Below are positions 54,543 through 64,000 of a stretch of DNA of 64,000 nt, piece by piece. The notes under the pieces were generated by a model. It made no database searches, was not told where the DNA came from, and saw only the letters and a program-made list of their open reading frames with translations. Source of the DNA: Macrostomum hystrix (Eukaryota > Platyhelminthes > Macrostomidae). Both the position numbers and the translations under genes were made by a program. Within the stretch, counting starts at the first letter, position 1. Each line of letters opens with the position of its first letter. Location of the stretch: contig CATNEN010000030.1 of NCBI GenBank assembly GCA_950097015.1, positions 1,907,001 through 1,971,000 on the forward strand. The letters run 5' to 3'.

Positions 54543-57500
54543 CGAGTTGATGGTGCCGGCGATGCTGAATGCAGCCTGTTGATCTGCCACTTGAGTCCCA
54601 GGCCGAAGGATGGCGTAAATCTGCCAAATTGAGTTTGAGGCTTTGAGTTTCTAGTCAACCAAATCGATCAGAACCATCCGGCAATGCGAATACATAAAAT
54701 AGAAGTTCTGTAATATTTGTTGTCCGGAATCGATCCTGAATTATCAATCCCACTAGATCAATCCCACTAGATCAATCCCACTAGATCCCACTAGATCCCA
54801 CTAGATCAATCCCACTAGATCAATCCCACTAGATCAATCCCACTAGATCAATCTGAAAATACAATCCCACAAGATCAATCTGAAAATACAATCCCACTAG
54901 ATCAATCTGAAAATACAATCCCACAAGAGCAATCCCACAGGATTAATCGGTAAACACAATACTTCCAAGATCAATCCCAGAATATTAATCCCGAAGATCG
55001 ATTCTGCTCGCCAAAATCTTACAAAATCGAAAGTCCAAACAATATCTCTCCCACGTGGCTAATCCCACAAGATCAATCCCGCAAAGCTAATCCCACCTTG
55101 CTGCCGAACACCAGCACAACGGTGGTAGCGGCGCAGGCCAGAATGCACACGGACACCAGGCCGAACTTCAGGTCCAGCTCAGTGTCCGGCAGCACGAACA
55201 GCAGGGCCACCCCAGCCACGCCCATCACCACAGTGTTGTAGACGCAGATGCCGATTGTCTTGGAGTCGTTCAGCTCTTCAATGTAGATGTTCCGAGTCTC
55301 CCAGGCGAACATGATACCCACGGCGAGAAGCAGGCCTGTGTGTCAGTGTCTTGGATAATCAGTGAGACTGCGAGTCAAACTGCACTTCACTTTGATTGCT
55401 TAACCGCTTACCATTCAGTCCGATCAGGCAGCCCTCCCAGATTCGATGATAGGTTGAACGGCAGACCAGCACACTTCGCTTCGTGATTAACGTGTTCAGC
55501 GCGTTTGGCTAGAATGTTTGAGAGCGATCGGAGGGAGCGAGGTGGGTGTCGGGAGGTAAGAATATTTTGAGGGAGTGAGGTGGGTGTCAAAGGATGTGGA
55601 CTGTTTGAGGGAGTGAGGTGGGTGTCAAAGGATGTGGACTGTTTGAGGGAGTGAGGTGGGTGTCTTGAGTTGAGAATAGTTTTAGGGAGTGAGGTGGGTA
55701 GAGTTCAAGGTATTAGGACTAAGGATATTCAGACACCTCGGAGGACTTAGTAAGAAAAATTAATTCAGTCAAGAGCCCCATTCTGCACCGAGTCGGGCAG
55801 GCTGATCTGGCGAAGTTGAAGCGGATCGGCGCTGGCCCAGATTCCAATGAAGAGCGCATCGGCCAGCACCACGGAGAATGCGATGGCAATCAGCTGATAG
55901 TCGCGAATCACCTGGCATTACAAATGAGGGGCACTGATTGGTTAAAAAAGTTGCCGAAAAAGCTCACCAAATGCAACTCATGGGGCTTCAGGCACTCCGC
56001 CAGCCAATCAGGCACTCGGCCAGCCAATCAGTCACTTAGCCAGCAAATCAGGAGTGTCAGCCAATAGGCGCACCACACGTCGCATCTGGCGATTGCTGAA
56101 TACGCGGTGCACTCGCCAGGTCTTGGCCAGCAGGGCGCCGTAGGCCAGCGAGTAGCCGGAGCTGAGCAGGCAGAGCTCCAGCCAGCAGAGACCAGTGGTG
56201 AGCTGCAGCTCAGCGTTGGCGGCCCTGGCCAGGCAGGAGCAGAAGCAAAGCAGGCAGCCGGTGCCAATGAGGTTGTTGATGTTGGGGCTGCTCATGCGAA
56301 TTAGGCGAGCCTCGCGGTGCCTCACGTTGAATGCCACGCAGGCGAGCGAGCACAGGATAGACAGTGAGGACAGGCAGGCGATGAGCACAGCCCAGGACTG
56401 CGACACGCGCTCTGTCTGCCATTCCACAGCTGGCTGATCCAGTGTAGGCGTGCCGTCTGTGGGAGTTGGTAAATGGCGCCTTGTAAATATTTTGAGCTAG
56501 TAGATCTCATATCCTATGGGATGTGGAGTACAAAAGTTTACCAGCGAACCAGACTTCAGTAAGCCAGGCAATGCTGTCGGTGGACGGGTCAAAGCGTGCC
56601 ACTAGCATGCGAGTGAGATCTGCCAGATGCATTTGGTTTAGCGTGTTCAGCGAGAGAAAAATGGTAAATATTTCACAATGAAAATATACTTCACAATTGA
56701 TTTCAGAATAGAATTCAGAATATATTTCAGGATAGAACTCAGAATAGACTTCAGGATAGAACTCAGAATATATTTCAGGATAGAACTCAGAATATATTTC
56801 AGGATAGAACTCAGGATATACTTCAGGATAGTACTCAGAATAGATTTCAGGATAGAACTCAGAATAGACTTCTGGATAGAACTCAGAATCATTTGAAAAG
56901 TCCTCGAAATTCAACTCACTCCGTATCTGGTAGACATTCACCCGCACAATCCGATCGCCCTCCGGGTTAAATCGGATGCGACCCTGTATGATCGTTAAAA
57001 AAATTGGACGAACAGTTGCGAACTATCCTACTCACAGTAGACATTCGAAAATAAGCAACCAAAATATTGTAGTAATTTCACCTTATTTTCTATCCCCAGA
57101 ACTCACCGTAATTCCAAAGTAGTCCACCCGGCGCAGGCTATCATATAGGGCAGTTTTAAATGACGTATCGTTCAGCCGCAGTCTCGGGTTGTAGGTCTGA
57201 GTGTCCAGGGTGCTGTTGATTGCCACGGCTGAGGTCAGCACCGAGTCCATGTGCATACTCAGACCGGTCAGACCGTACATCTGGCCTAGCACTTCCGGGT
57301 AGTGATTCCGGAAGCTGGCGAATATGTCGTCACCTGACTGCCGACAGGAGGTTGGATCACTAATTGAAGGCAACCCTCTGACTCAGTTAAGTCACGCAAT
57401 CAAGATACTCTCTGACTCGGTTGAGTCACGCAATCAAGATACTCTCTGACCCACCCTGGTCACACACTCTTGTCACTCTCTGACCCACCCTGGTCACACA

Positions 57501-60500
57501 CTCTTGTCACTCTCTGACCCACCCTGGTCACACACTCTTGTCACTCTCTGACCCACCCTGGTCACACACTCTTGTCACTCTCTGACCCACCCTGGTCACA
57601 CACTCTTGTCACTCTCTGACCCACCCTGGTCACACACTCTTGTCACTCTCTGACCCACCCTGGTCACACACTCTTGTCACTCTCTGACCCACCCTGGTCA
57701 CACACTCTTGTCACTCTCTGACCCACCCTGGTCACACACTCTTGTCACTCTCTGACCCACCCTTGTCACGGCTCGACCTGGGAACTCACAGCGTTTAGAA
57801 TGCATCGCGGATTCGGCGCTCTAGTCTCTTCCACCACATTGTCGAATTCGATCGCGCCCTCCATGGCCAGGGCGCGGTTGCCTCGCTGGCAGGAATCCGG
57901 CACGTCGTATTCAGTGAAGACATAGCCCAGCTGTATAAACATGTACTTTTGACCATAGGCAGACATGCTATGGATCTGGAAAGTTAAGTTTGCGCTAATA
58001 AAAGCCTGAACATATCTGTCATGTGTGGTTTTCATTTCATCGAAAATTTTTGTGCTTTCGCGAGACCTTCTTTTAACGAGGCTAATTTAGAGTTAACTAG
58101 AAGTAGCTAAAAAGTGGCAAACACGCACAGTAAGACCTTTTAAGGTCTGAAACTGTTAGACTTTTCCTAATCAAACAATTAGGCATCAGAATAGGCTCAC
58201 GAAACCAGCTAGGATGACTGAATCTCTTCTTATTTGAAAGGAAGTCAAACAAGTCACTTCCCCTTTGATTTTTTTATACTCGTAAAAGTTTTCTAAGAAG
58301 CACAGATTTTCCTTACCAAGCAGTCCAGCCTAGATCTGAATTTTTCATAGGGTAGTGCGCGAAATACCACAAAGACTCGAATGTCCATTTTCTGAAATTT
58401 TTATTTATTTAAAGGCTGGGTACAGGGGTCGAAGCCTAGTGGTTAGAGTGGCTGACCAAATCTAGCAGCTGTTATTATGACCAAATCTACCAGCTGTTAT
58501 TATGACCAAATCTACCAGCTGTTATTATGACCAAATCTACCAGCTGTTATTATGACCAAATCTACCAGCTGTTATTATGACCAAATCTACCAGCTGTTAT
58601 TATGACCAAATCTACCAGCTGTTATTATGACCAAATCTACCAGCTGTTATTATGACCAAATCTACCAGCTGTTATTATGACCAAATCTACCAGCTGTTAT
58701 TATGACCAAATCTACCAGCTGTTATTATGACCAAATCTACCAGCTGTTATTATGACCAAATCTACCAGCTGTTATTATGACCAAATCTACCAGCTGTTAT
58801 TATGACCAAATCTACCAGCTGTTATTATGACCAAATCTACCAGCTGTTATTATGACCAAATCTACCAGCTGTTATTATGACCAAATCTACCAGCTGTTAT
58901 TATGACCAAATCTACCAGCTGTTATTATGACCAAATCTACCAGCTGTTATTATGACCAAATCTACCAGCTGTTATTATGACCAAATCTACCAGCTGTTAT
59001 TATGACCAAATCTACCAGCTGTTATTATGACCAAATCTACCAGCTGTTATTATGACCAAATCTACCAGCTGTTATTATGACCAAATCTACCAGCTGTTAT
59101 TATGACCAAATCTACCAGCTGTTATTATGACCAAATCTACCAGCTGTTATTATGACCAAATCTACCAGCTGTTATTATGACCAAATCTACCAGCTGTTAT
59201 TATGACCAAATCTACCAGCTGTTATTATGACCAAATCTACCAGCTGTTATTATGACCAAATCTACCAGCTGTTATTATGACCAAATCTACCAGCTGTTAT
59301 TATGACCAAATCTACCAGCTGTTATTATGACCAAATCTACCAGCTGTTATTATGACCAAATCTACCAGCTGTTATTATGACCAAATCTACCAGCTGTTAT
59401 TATGACTAAATCTACCAGCTGTTATTATGACTAAATCTACCAGCTGTTATTATGACCAAATCTAGCAGCTGTTATTATGACCAAATCTACCAGCTGTTAT
59501 TATGACCAAATCTAGCAGCTGTTATTATGACCAAATCTACCAGCTGTTATTATGACCAAATCTACCAGCTGTTATTATGACCAAATCTACCAGCTGTTAT
59601 TATGACCAAATCTAGCAGCTGTTATTATGACCAAATCTACCAGCTGTTATTATGACCAAATCTACCAGCTGTTATTATGACCAAATCTACCAGCTGTTAT
59701 TATGACCAAATCTACCAGCTGTTATTATGACCAAATCTACCTGCTGTTATTATGACCAAATTTACCTGCTGTTATTATGACCATATCTAACAGTTTGTCT
59801 TGTATGACCAAATCTACCAGCTGTTATTATGACCAAATCTACCAGCTGTTATTATGACCAAATCTACCAGCTGTTATTATGACCAAATCTACCTGCTGTT
59901 ATTATGACCAAATCTACCAGCTGTTATTATGACCAAATCTACCAGCTGTTATTATGACCAAATCTACCAGCTGTTATTATGACCAAATCTACCAGCTGTT
60001 ATTATGACCAAATCTACCAGCAGTAATGAACTGTACAGTCACGTTACAATTTCTTGACTTTAATAGAGTGACGTCAGCTTACAAGTAGTGAAGTTAGGCT
60101 GTCGGTTGGGTCGTCGTGATAAATAGCTTTGCCAGCAATGCTGATGTTGTTAGCTTTAAGCTTCTGCTCCACTTCTAAGCAAAGCTGCGGATTCAGGAGT
60201 GAAGGCATTTTATCATATGTTTCCTATTTTTCCTGCTGCTTGTGGTCACAAAAATCGGGTTGCATTAGTTCACTCTAAGTGGTTCACTTTTTACACTGTG
60301 AAACTATCGGGTGTCATCACAGGCAGTGGTGTGTCATCACAGGCAGTGGGGTGTCATCACAGGCAGTGGGGTGTCATCACAGGCAGTGGGGTGTCATGAC
60401 AGGCAGTGGGGTGTCATGACAGACAGTGGGGTGTCATCACAGGCAGTGGGGTGTCATGACAGACAGTGGGGTGTCATCACAGGCAGTGGGGTGTCATGAC

Positions 60501-63500
60501 AGACAGTGGGGTGTCATCACAGGCAGTGGGGTGTCATCACAGGCAGTGGGGTGTCATCACAGGCAGTGGGGTGTCATCACAGGCAGTGGGGTGTCATCAC
60601 AGGCAGTGGGGTGTCATCACAGGCAGTGGGGTGTCATCACAGGCAGTGGGGTGTCATCACAGGCAGTGGGGTGTCATGACAGACAGTGGGGTGTCATCAC
60701 AGACAGTGGGGTGTCATCACAGGCAGTGGGGTGTCATCACAGACAGTGGGGTGTCATGACAGACAGTGGGGTGTCATCACAGGCAGTGGGGTGTCATGAC
60801 AGACAGTGGGGTGTCATCACAGGCAGTGGGGTGTCATGACAGACAGTGGGGTGTCATCACAGGCAGTGGGGTGTCATGACAGACAGTGGGGTGTCATCAC
60901 AGGCAGTGGGGTGTCATGACAGACAGTGGGGTGTCATCACAGGCAGTGGGGTGTCATCACAGGCAGTGGGGTGTCATCACAGACAGTGGGGTGTCATCAC
61001 AGGCAGTGGGGTGTCATCACAGGCAGTGGGGTGTCATGACAGACAGTGGGGTGTCATCACAGACAGAGGTGACTCACGGCATAGATGGAGTTGTAGTCCA
61101 CTGTTAAGATTCCAATCTTGTCCCACCGGAATCTCTTAAGAATGCCCATCACAGCAGTGACGTAAATCTCGTCAGTCACACTCATCCGAAAATAGTACGG
61201 ATACAGCGCCTTGTTGCTGAGGGTCGGCGTGAAGTCCAGAAAGCCCATCTAGATTTTGAGAAGTTGTTTGTCACATTTTTAATTTATTAGTCTTGCATAG
61301 TAGAATCGATAACTAGATAGATTATTTTAGACATCTTTTTCTGTCTTGCTACTAATTAAAAGACACCCGGCAAAGGCAACACCTGGACGCGACAGCAAAG
61401 CTATATTGACAGAATTTGGTCATCAAAATAAAACAAAAGCAACAAGGAAGCAATCGAGTCTACGATCTGACACCTGAGATTCTAGAATAGATTGACATGG
61501 GAAGGTGAAGTCGCAGGTGTCATAGGCTCAAGGGAGCTGTAGATTACTGCTAATCGCTTTGCATTCCATGTGGCTGTTGAATGCCGCAGTCACATCAGTA
61601 TTGTTTCATCCCTTTCGGTATTCTATGTCATGAATCAGGTGGCTTAATTAGTCTACAGGTAGCTTAAGTCACTTGATTTGTCTATGGTCCAACTCCATGA
61701 TCGTCGTCCGGGCTAAAGAAAATATTTCAAGATTGACGTCGATGAGACAGAAAATGTTCAGTTGCTTTATTTTATTATCGGCTATCTGCGAAAAAAAGTA
61801 TATCAATTTCTGTATTTTTTTAATTATTGCTGATTTTAAGATTCGATATTAAAGACAATCGAAAAGTGATTTGTAACTTGTGCGCAAGAAATAGTTTTTT
61901 TCGGAACTTAAAAACTTGTTTTGTGGTAAGAGCAGCGAACTCACGACTTCAAGGTCAGGGGTTCGATTCCCGAATCCACTAGAGCAATTTGTGCCAATTA
62001 GCAGGACACTTAACTCTGCATTGCTTCAATTCACTTAGCTGTTTAATAAGTGGCAGCAAGGAAGCTTGAAAAAATCGGTAAGGTCTTCTCAACGTTAACT
62101 ACAGATTGTTTTGTGACACGCTTTATTCCCTCCGTATAAAGATCTGCCCCAGGGTTGTCTTCGTCCCAAAAGCCGCTTAATGTGACTTGACTAATGCGAC
62201 CCCTTTTCGGCCCATCAGCTTGTCTTCCTTTTGTGCTAAGCTTATGGTACGACCCATTCTCTAGTGGCTTAGAGATTGCGACCTCCATACCGCCCCGATC
62301 AGCGAATTTCAGTTCCAGTCTTAACGCCCAACTGAAACTCCCCCTCACGGCTGCTTACCCCTATACCCCCTGCCTCAACACCCTGCTGAAACTCCCTCTC
62401 ACGGCTGCTTACCCCTTTACCCCCTGCCTCAACACCCTGCTGAACCCCCCCATCACTGCTGCTAACCCCTCTACCCCCTGCCTCAACACCCTGCTGAAAC
62501 TCCCTCTCACGGCTGCTTACCCCTTTACCCCCTGCCTCAACACCCTGCTGAAACTCCCTCTCACGGCTGCTAACCCCTCTACCCCCTGCCTCAACACCCT
62601 GCTGAAACTCCCTCTCACGGCTGCTTACCCCTCTACCCCCTGCCTCAACACCCTGCTGAAACTCCCTCTCACGGCTGCTTACCCCTCTACCTTGGCTCAC
62701 CTGGGGCAGGCTGTAGAACCTGCAGATCTGTGCGAGAGCCTCAGTCTCAGACGGATATGTGGAGCCAAACAGCAGCACGATGTTGTCGCTTTGAAAGAAC
62801 CCGTCGATGAAATTTTTTATAGCCTGGCCTGAGTTCTCGCTCTGCGTTTGTTGTTTGATAATGTTTGCAATTTTGAAGATTGGGATTGGAAACTGTTGGG
62901 GTTGGAAAAATGGGGATTGAAAAATATTTGGTGGGAGGAGGAAGGTGGGAGTGTGAAAGTTGGGAGTGTGAAGGTGGGAGTGTGAAGGTAGGAGTGTGAA
63001 GGTGGGAGTATGAAAGGTGGGAGTGTCAAGGTGGGAGTGTGAAGGTGGGAGTATGAAAGGTGGGAGTGTGAAGGTGGGAGTGTGAAGGTGGGAGTGCGAA
63101 GGTGGGAGTGTGAAGGTGGGAGTGTGAAAGGCGGGAGTGTGAAAGTTGCGAGTGTGAAGGTGGGATTGTGAAGGTGGGATTGTGAAGGTGGGGTGTGAAG
63201 GTGGGAGTATGAAAGGTGGGAGTGTGAAGGTGGGAGTGTGAAGGTGGGAGTGTGAAGGTCGGAGTGTGAAGGTGGGAGTGTGAAGGTGGGAGTGTGAAGG
63301 TGGGAGTGTGAAGGTGGGAGTGTGAAATGCGGGAGTGTGAAAGTTGGGAGTGTGAAGGTGGGAGTGTGAAGGTAGGAGTGTGAAGGTGGGAGTATGAAAG
63401 GTGGGAGTGTGAAGGTGGGAGTGTGAAGGTGGGAGTATGAAAGGTGGGAGTGTGAAGGTGGGAGTGTGAAGGTGGGAGTGTGAAGGTGGGGTGTGAAGGT

Positions 63501-64000
63501 GGGAGTATGAAAGGTGGGAGTGTGAAGGTGGGAGTGTGAAGGTGGGAGTGTGAAGGTCGGAGTGTGAAGGTGGGAGTGTGAAGGTAGGAGCGTGAAGGTG
63601 GGAGTGTGAAGGTGGGAGTGTGAAGGTGGGAGTGTGAAGGTGGGAGTGTGAAGGTGGGAGTGTGAAATGCGGGAGTGTGAAAGTTGGGAGTGTGAAGGTG
63701 GGAGTGTGAAGGTAGGAGTGTGAAGGTGGGAGTATGAAAGGTGGGAGTGTGAAGGTGGGAGTGTGAAGGTGGGAGTGTGAAGGTGGGAGTATGAAAGGTG
63801 GGAGTGTGAAGGCGTCACCTCACCCCGTTGGTTCCATGCCGGTGTAGCTGAATGCGGAAGCCGGGGAACAGATCGGTCCGGTTGTTGATGTAGTCGACAC
63901 TGAACTGAAGCATCTGCTCATTGGGCAGGAATAGGTGAGCAGAGCAGATGGCAAGGGTGTGAACCACTGTGCGGTTGTCGTCCAGTGGAGCCAAGTCAAA
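54543..64000 (-). CDS. Metabotropic GABA-B-type receptor (class C GPCR), 5' end beyond the window
   Basis: Fourteen exons on the minus strand: 63824-64000, 62701-62823, 61078-61248, 60083-60184, 58317-58391, 57790-57975, 57117-57338, 56920-56983, 56542-56619, 56077-56456, 55789-55911, 55412-55508, 55097-55335, 54543-54620; about 705 residues in phase. The first nine encode a periplasmic-binding-protein-like ligand domain (IVLLFGSTYPSETEALA, LSNKALYPYYFR, KIGILTVDYNS, CQRGNRALAMEGAI). The rest give seven membrane helices with class C signatures: RMSSPNINNLIGTGCLL, AYGALLAKTWRVHRVF and FAWETRNIYIEELNDSK. No cysteine-rich domain lies between, as in GABA-B receptors. The donor after the TM3/4 exon is weak, with two options (56077 or 56074). 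The 3' terminal exon was not found. It should act at the plasma membrane through G proteins; the ligand is not proven. Confidence 0.9.
54748..55095 (-). repeat. 14-bp repeats abutting a receptor 5' splice site
   Basis: Units of GATCAATCCCACTA on the + strand at 54748-54930, degenerating towards 55096. The donor of the receptor exon (GTGGGATTAG on the minus strand at 55096) is itself a unit-like sequence. Confidence 0.85.
55515..55700 (+). repeat. Short minisatellite in a receptor intron
   Basis: Four to five units around GAGGGAGTGAGGTGGGTGTC, beginning close to the acceptor of exon 55412-55508. Confidence 0.8.
55985..56076 (-). repeat. Short repeat at a receptor 5' splice site
   Basis: Four copies related to CTCGGCCAGCCAATCAGGCA. 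The first starts within a few bases of the donor after exon 56077-56456. Confidence 0.75.
56690..56895 (-). repeat. 24-bp minisatellite in a receptor intron
   Basis: About eight units, CAGAATATATTTCAGGATAG plus AACT. It begins about 25-30 bases after the donor at 56919. Confidence 0.9.
57365..57765 (-). repeat. 34-bp minisatellite in a receptor intron
   Basis: About 11 near-identical units: TCTCTGACCCACCCTGGTCA plus CACACTCTTGTCAC. It begins about 20 bases after the donor of exon 57790-57975. Confidence 0.95.
58458..60020 (-). repeat. 25-bp homogeneous satellite-like array in a receptor intron
   Basis: About 62 units of ACCAAATCTACCAGCTGTTA plus TTATG, most of them identical. The array starts inside a fragment of the SINE family 1 head (AGCCTAGTGGTTAGAGTGGC at 58434). 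Confidence 0.97.
60308..61068 (-). repeat. 20-bp minisatellite in a receptor intron
   Basis: About 38 units of AGGCAGTGGGGTGTCATCAC with GACAGACAG variants. It begins about 15 bases after the donor of exon 61078-61248. Confidence 0.97.
61249..61918. other. Receptor intron sequence
   Basis: AT-rich intron DNA between receptor exons; no other feature seen. Confidence 0.5.
61919..62062 (+). mobile_element. SINE family 1 partial copy
   Basis: Contains GCGAACTCACGACTTCAAGG, a clean B box (GGTTCGATTCCCGAATCCAC) and AGGACACTTAACTCTGCATT. The 3' part is missing. It lies in a receptor intron. Confidence 0.8.
62335..62695 (-). repeat. 54-bp minisatellite at a receptor 5' splice site
   Basis: About seven units containing CTGCTGAAACTCCCTCTCAC plus GGCTGCTTACCCCTCTACC. 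It begins about 6-8 bases after the donor of exon 62701-62823. On the minus strand each unit contains GGTAAGC and GTGAGA, both donor-like. The unit length is a multiple of three, so long open frames appear. Confidence 0.93.
62935..63815 (-). repeat. 14-bp minisatellite at a receptor 5' splice site
   Basis: About 62 units of GGTGGGAGTGTGAA with GTATGAAA and GGCGGGAG variants in recurring blocks. It begins 10-12 bases after the donor of exon 63824-64000. Confidence 0.95.

Noticed and set aside
58458..60020. Possible CRISPR array
   Set aside because: Repeats are directly head to tail with no unique spacers, and the context is an animal intron.
62194..62832. 212-codon + strand open frame
   Set aside because: Consists of a 54-bp array (18-codon period) plus the antisense of a receptor exon.

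Overview
The window is animal genomic DNA. Its genes are split by GT-AG introns, and they include a metabotropic GABA-B-type receptor, an SLC1 transporter, AP-1/ATF-type bZIP factors and a leishmanolysin-like ectoprotein. It also carries tRNA-derived SINEs and mariner, IS630/Tc1-like, Merlin and hAT elements. An invertebrate metazoan fits best; the sequence alone does not give the phylum. Exon structures below were assembled by hand from splice signals, reading phase and family resemblance, with no transcript data.

Layout. 1-3.8 kb: no firm gene, one strong hairpin. 3.8-9.0 kb (+): a seven-exon gene for a secreted/transmembrane leishmanolysin (M8) homologue that has lost its zinc ligands, followed by a SEA-like domain, a membrane helix and an RG-rich tail. 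10.4-11.7 kb: a decayed mariner. 12.2-14.3 kb: AT-rich DNA full of AGGCCT, holding a GC-rich SINE with clear target-site duplications. 14.3-31.7 kb (+): three bZIP genes; the second and third are tandem paralogues with matching exon sizes. 34.1-35.8 kb: a mariner relic with a Merlin-like element nested inside. 36.2-39.3 kb (+): two small paralogous membrane-associated genes. 41.7-48.4 kb (-): a divergent SLC1 transporter whose last intron holds an IS630/Tc1-like transposon with an intact ORF on the opposite strand. 54.5-64.0 kb (-): a GABA-B-like receptor, 5' end outside the window and final exon not found.

The most striking feature is the load of minisatellites: about 25 arrays, mostly with unrelated units of 14-54 bp, covering roughly 19 kb (about 30%). 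They are concentrated between 15 and 64 kb and often begin within 0-30 nt of a splice site. In one SLC1 intron the repeat unit is the exon-intron junction itself, copied about eight times. In bZIP gene 1 the 3' splice site is the last repeat unit. Downstream of one gene each 33-bp unit carries an AATAAA. This suggests a genome in which gene-processing signals are repeatedly copied into tandem arrays.

Most long open frames in the window are repeat arrays with no stop and are not genes.
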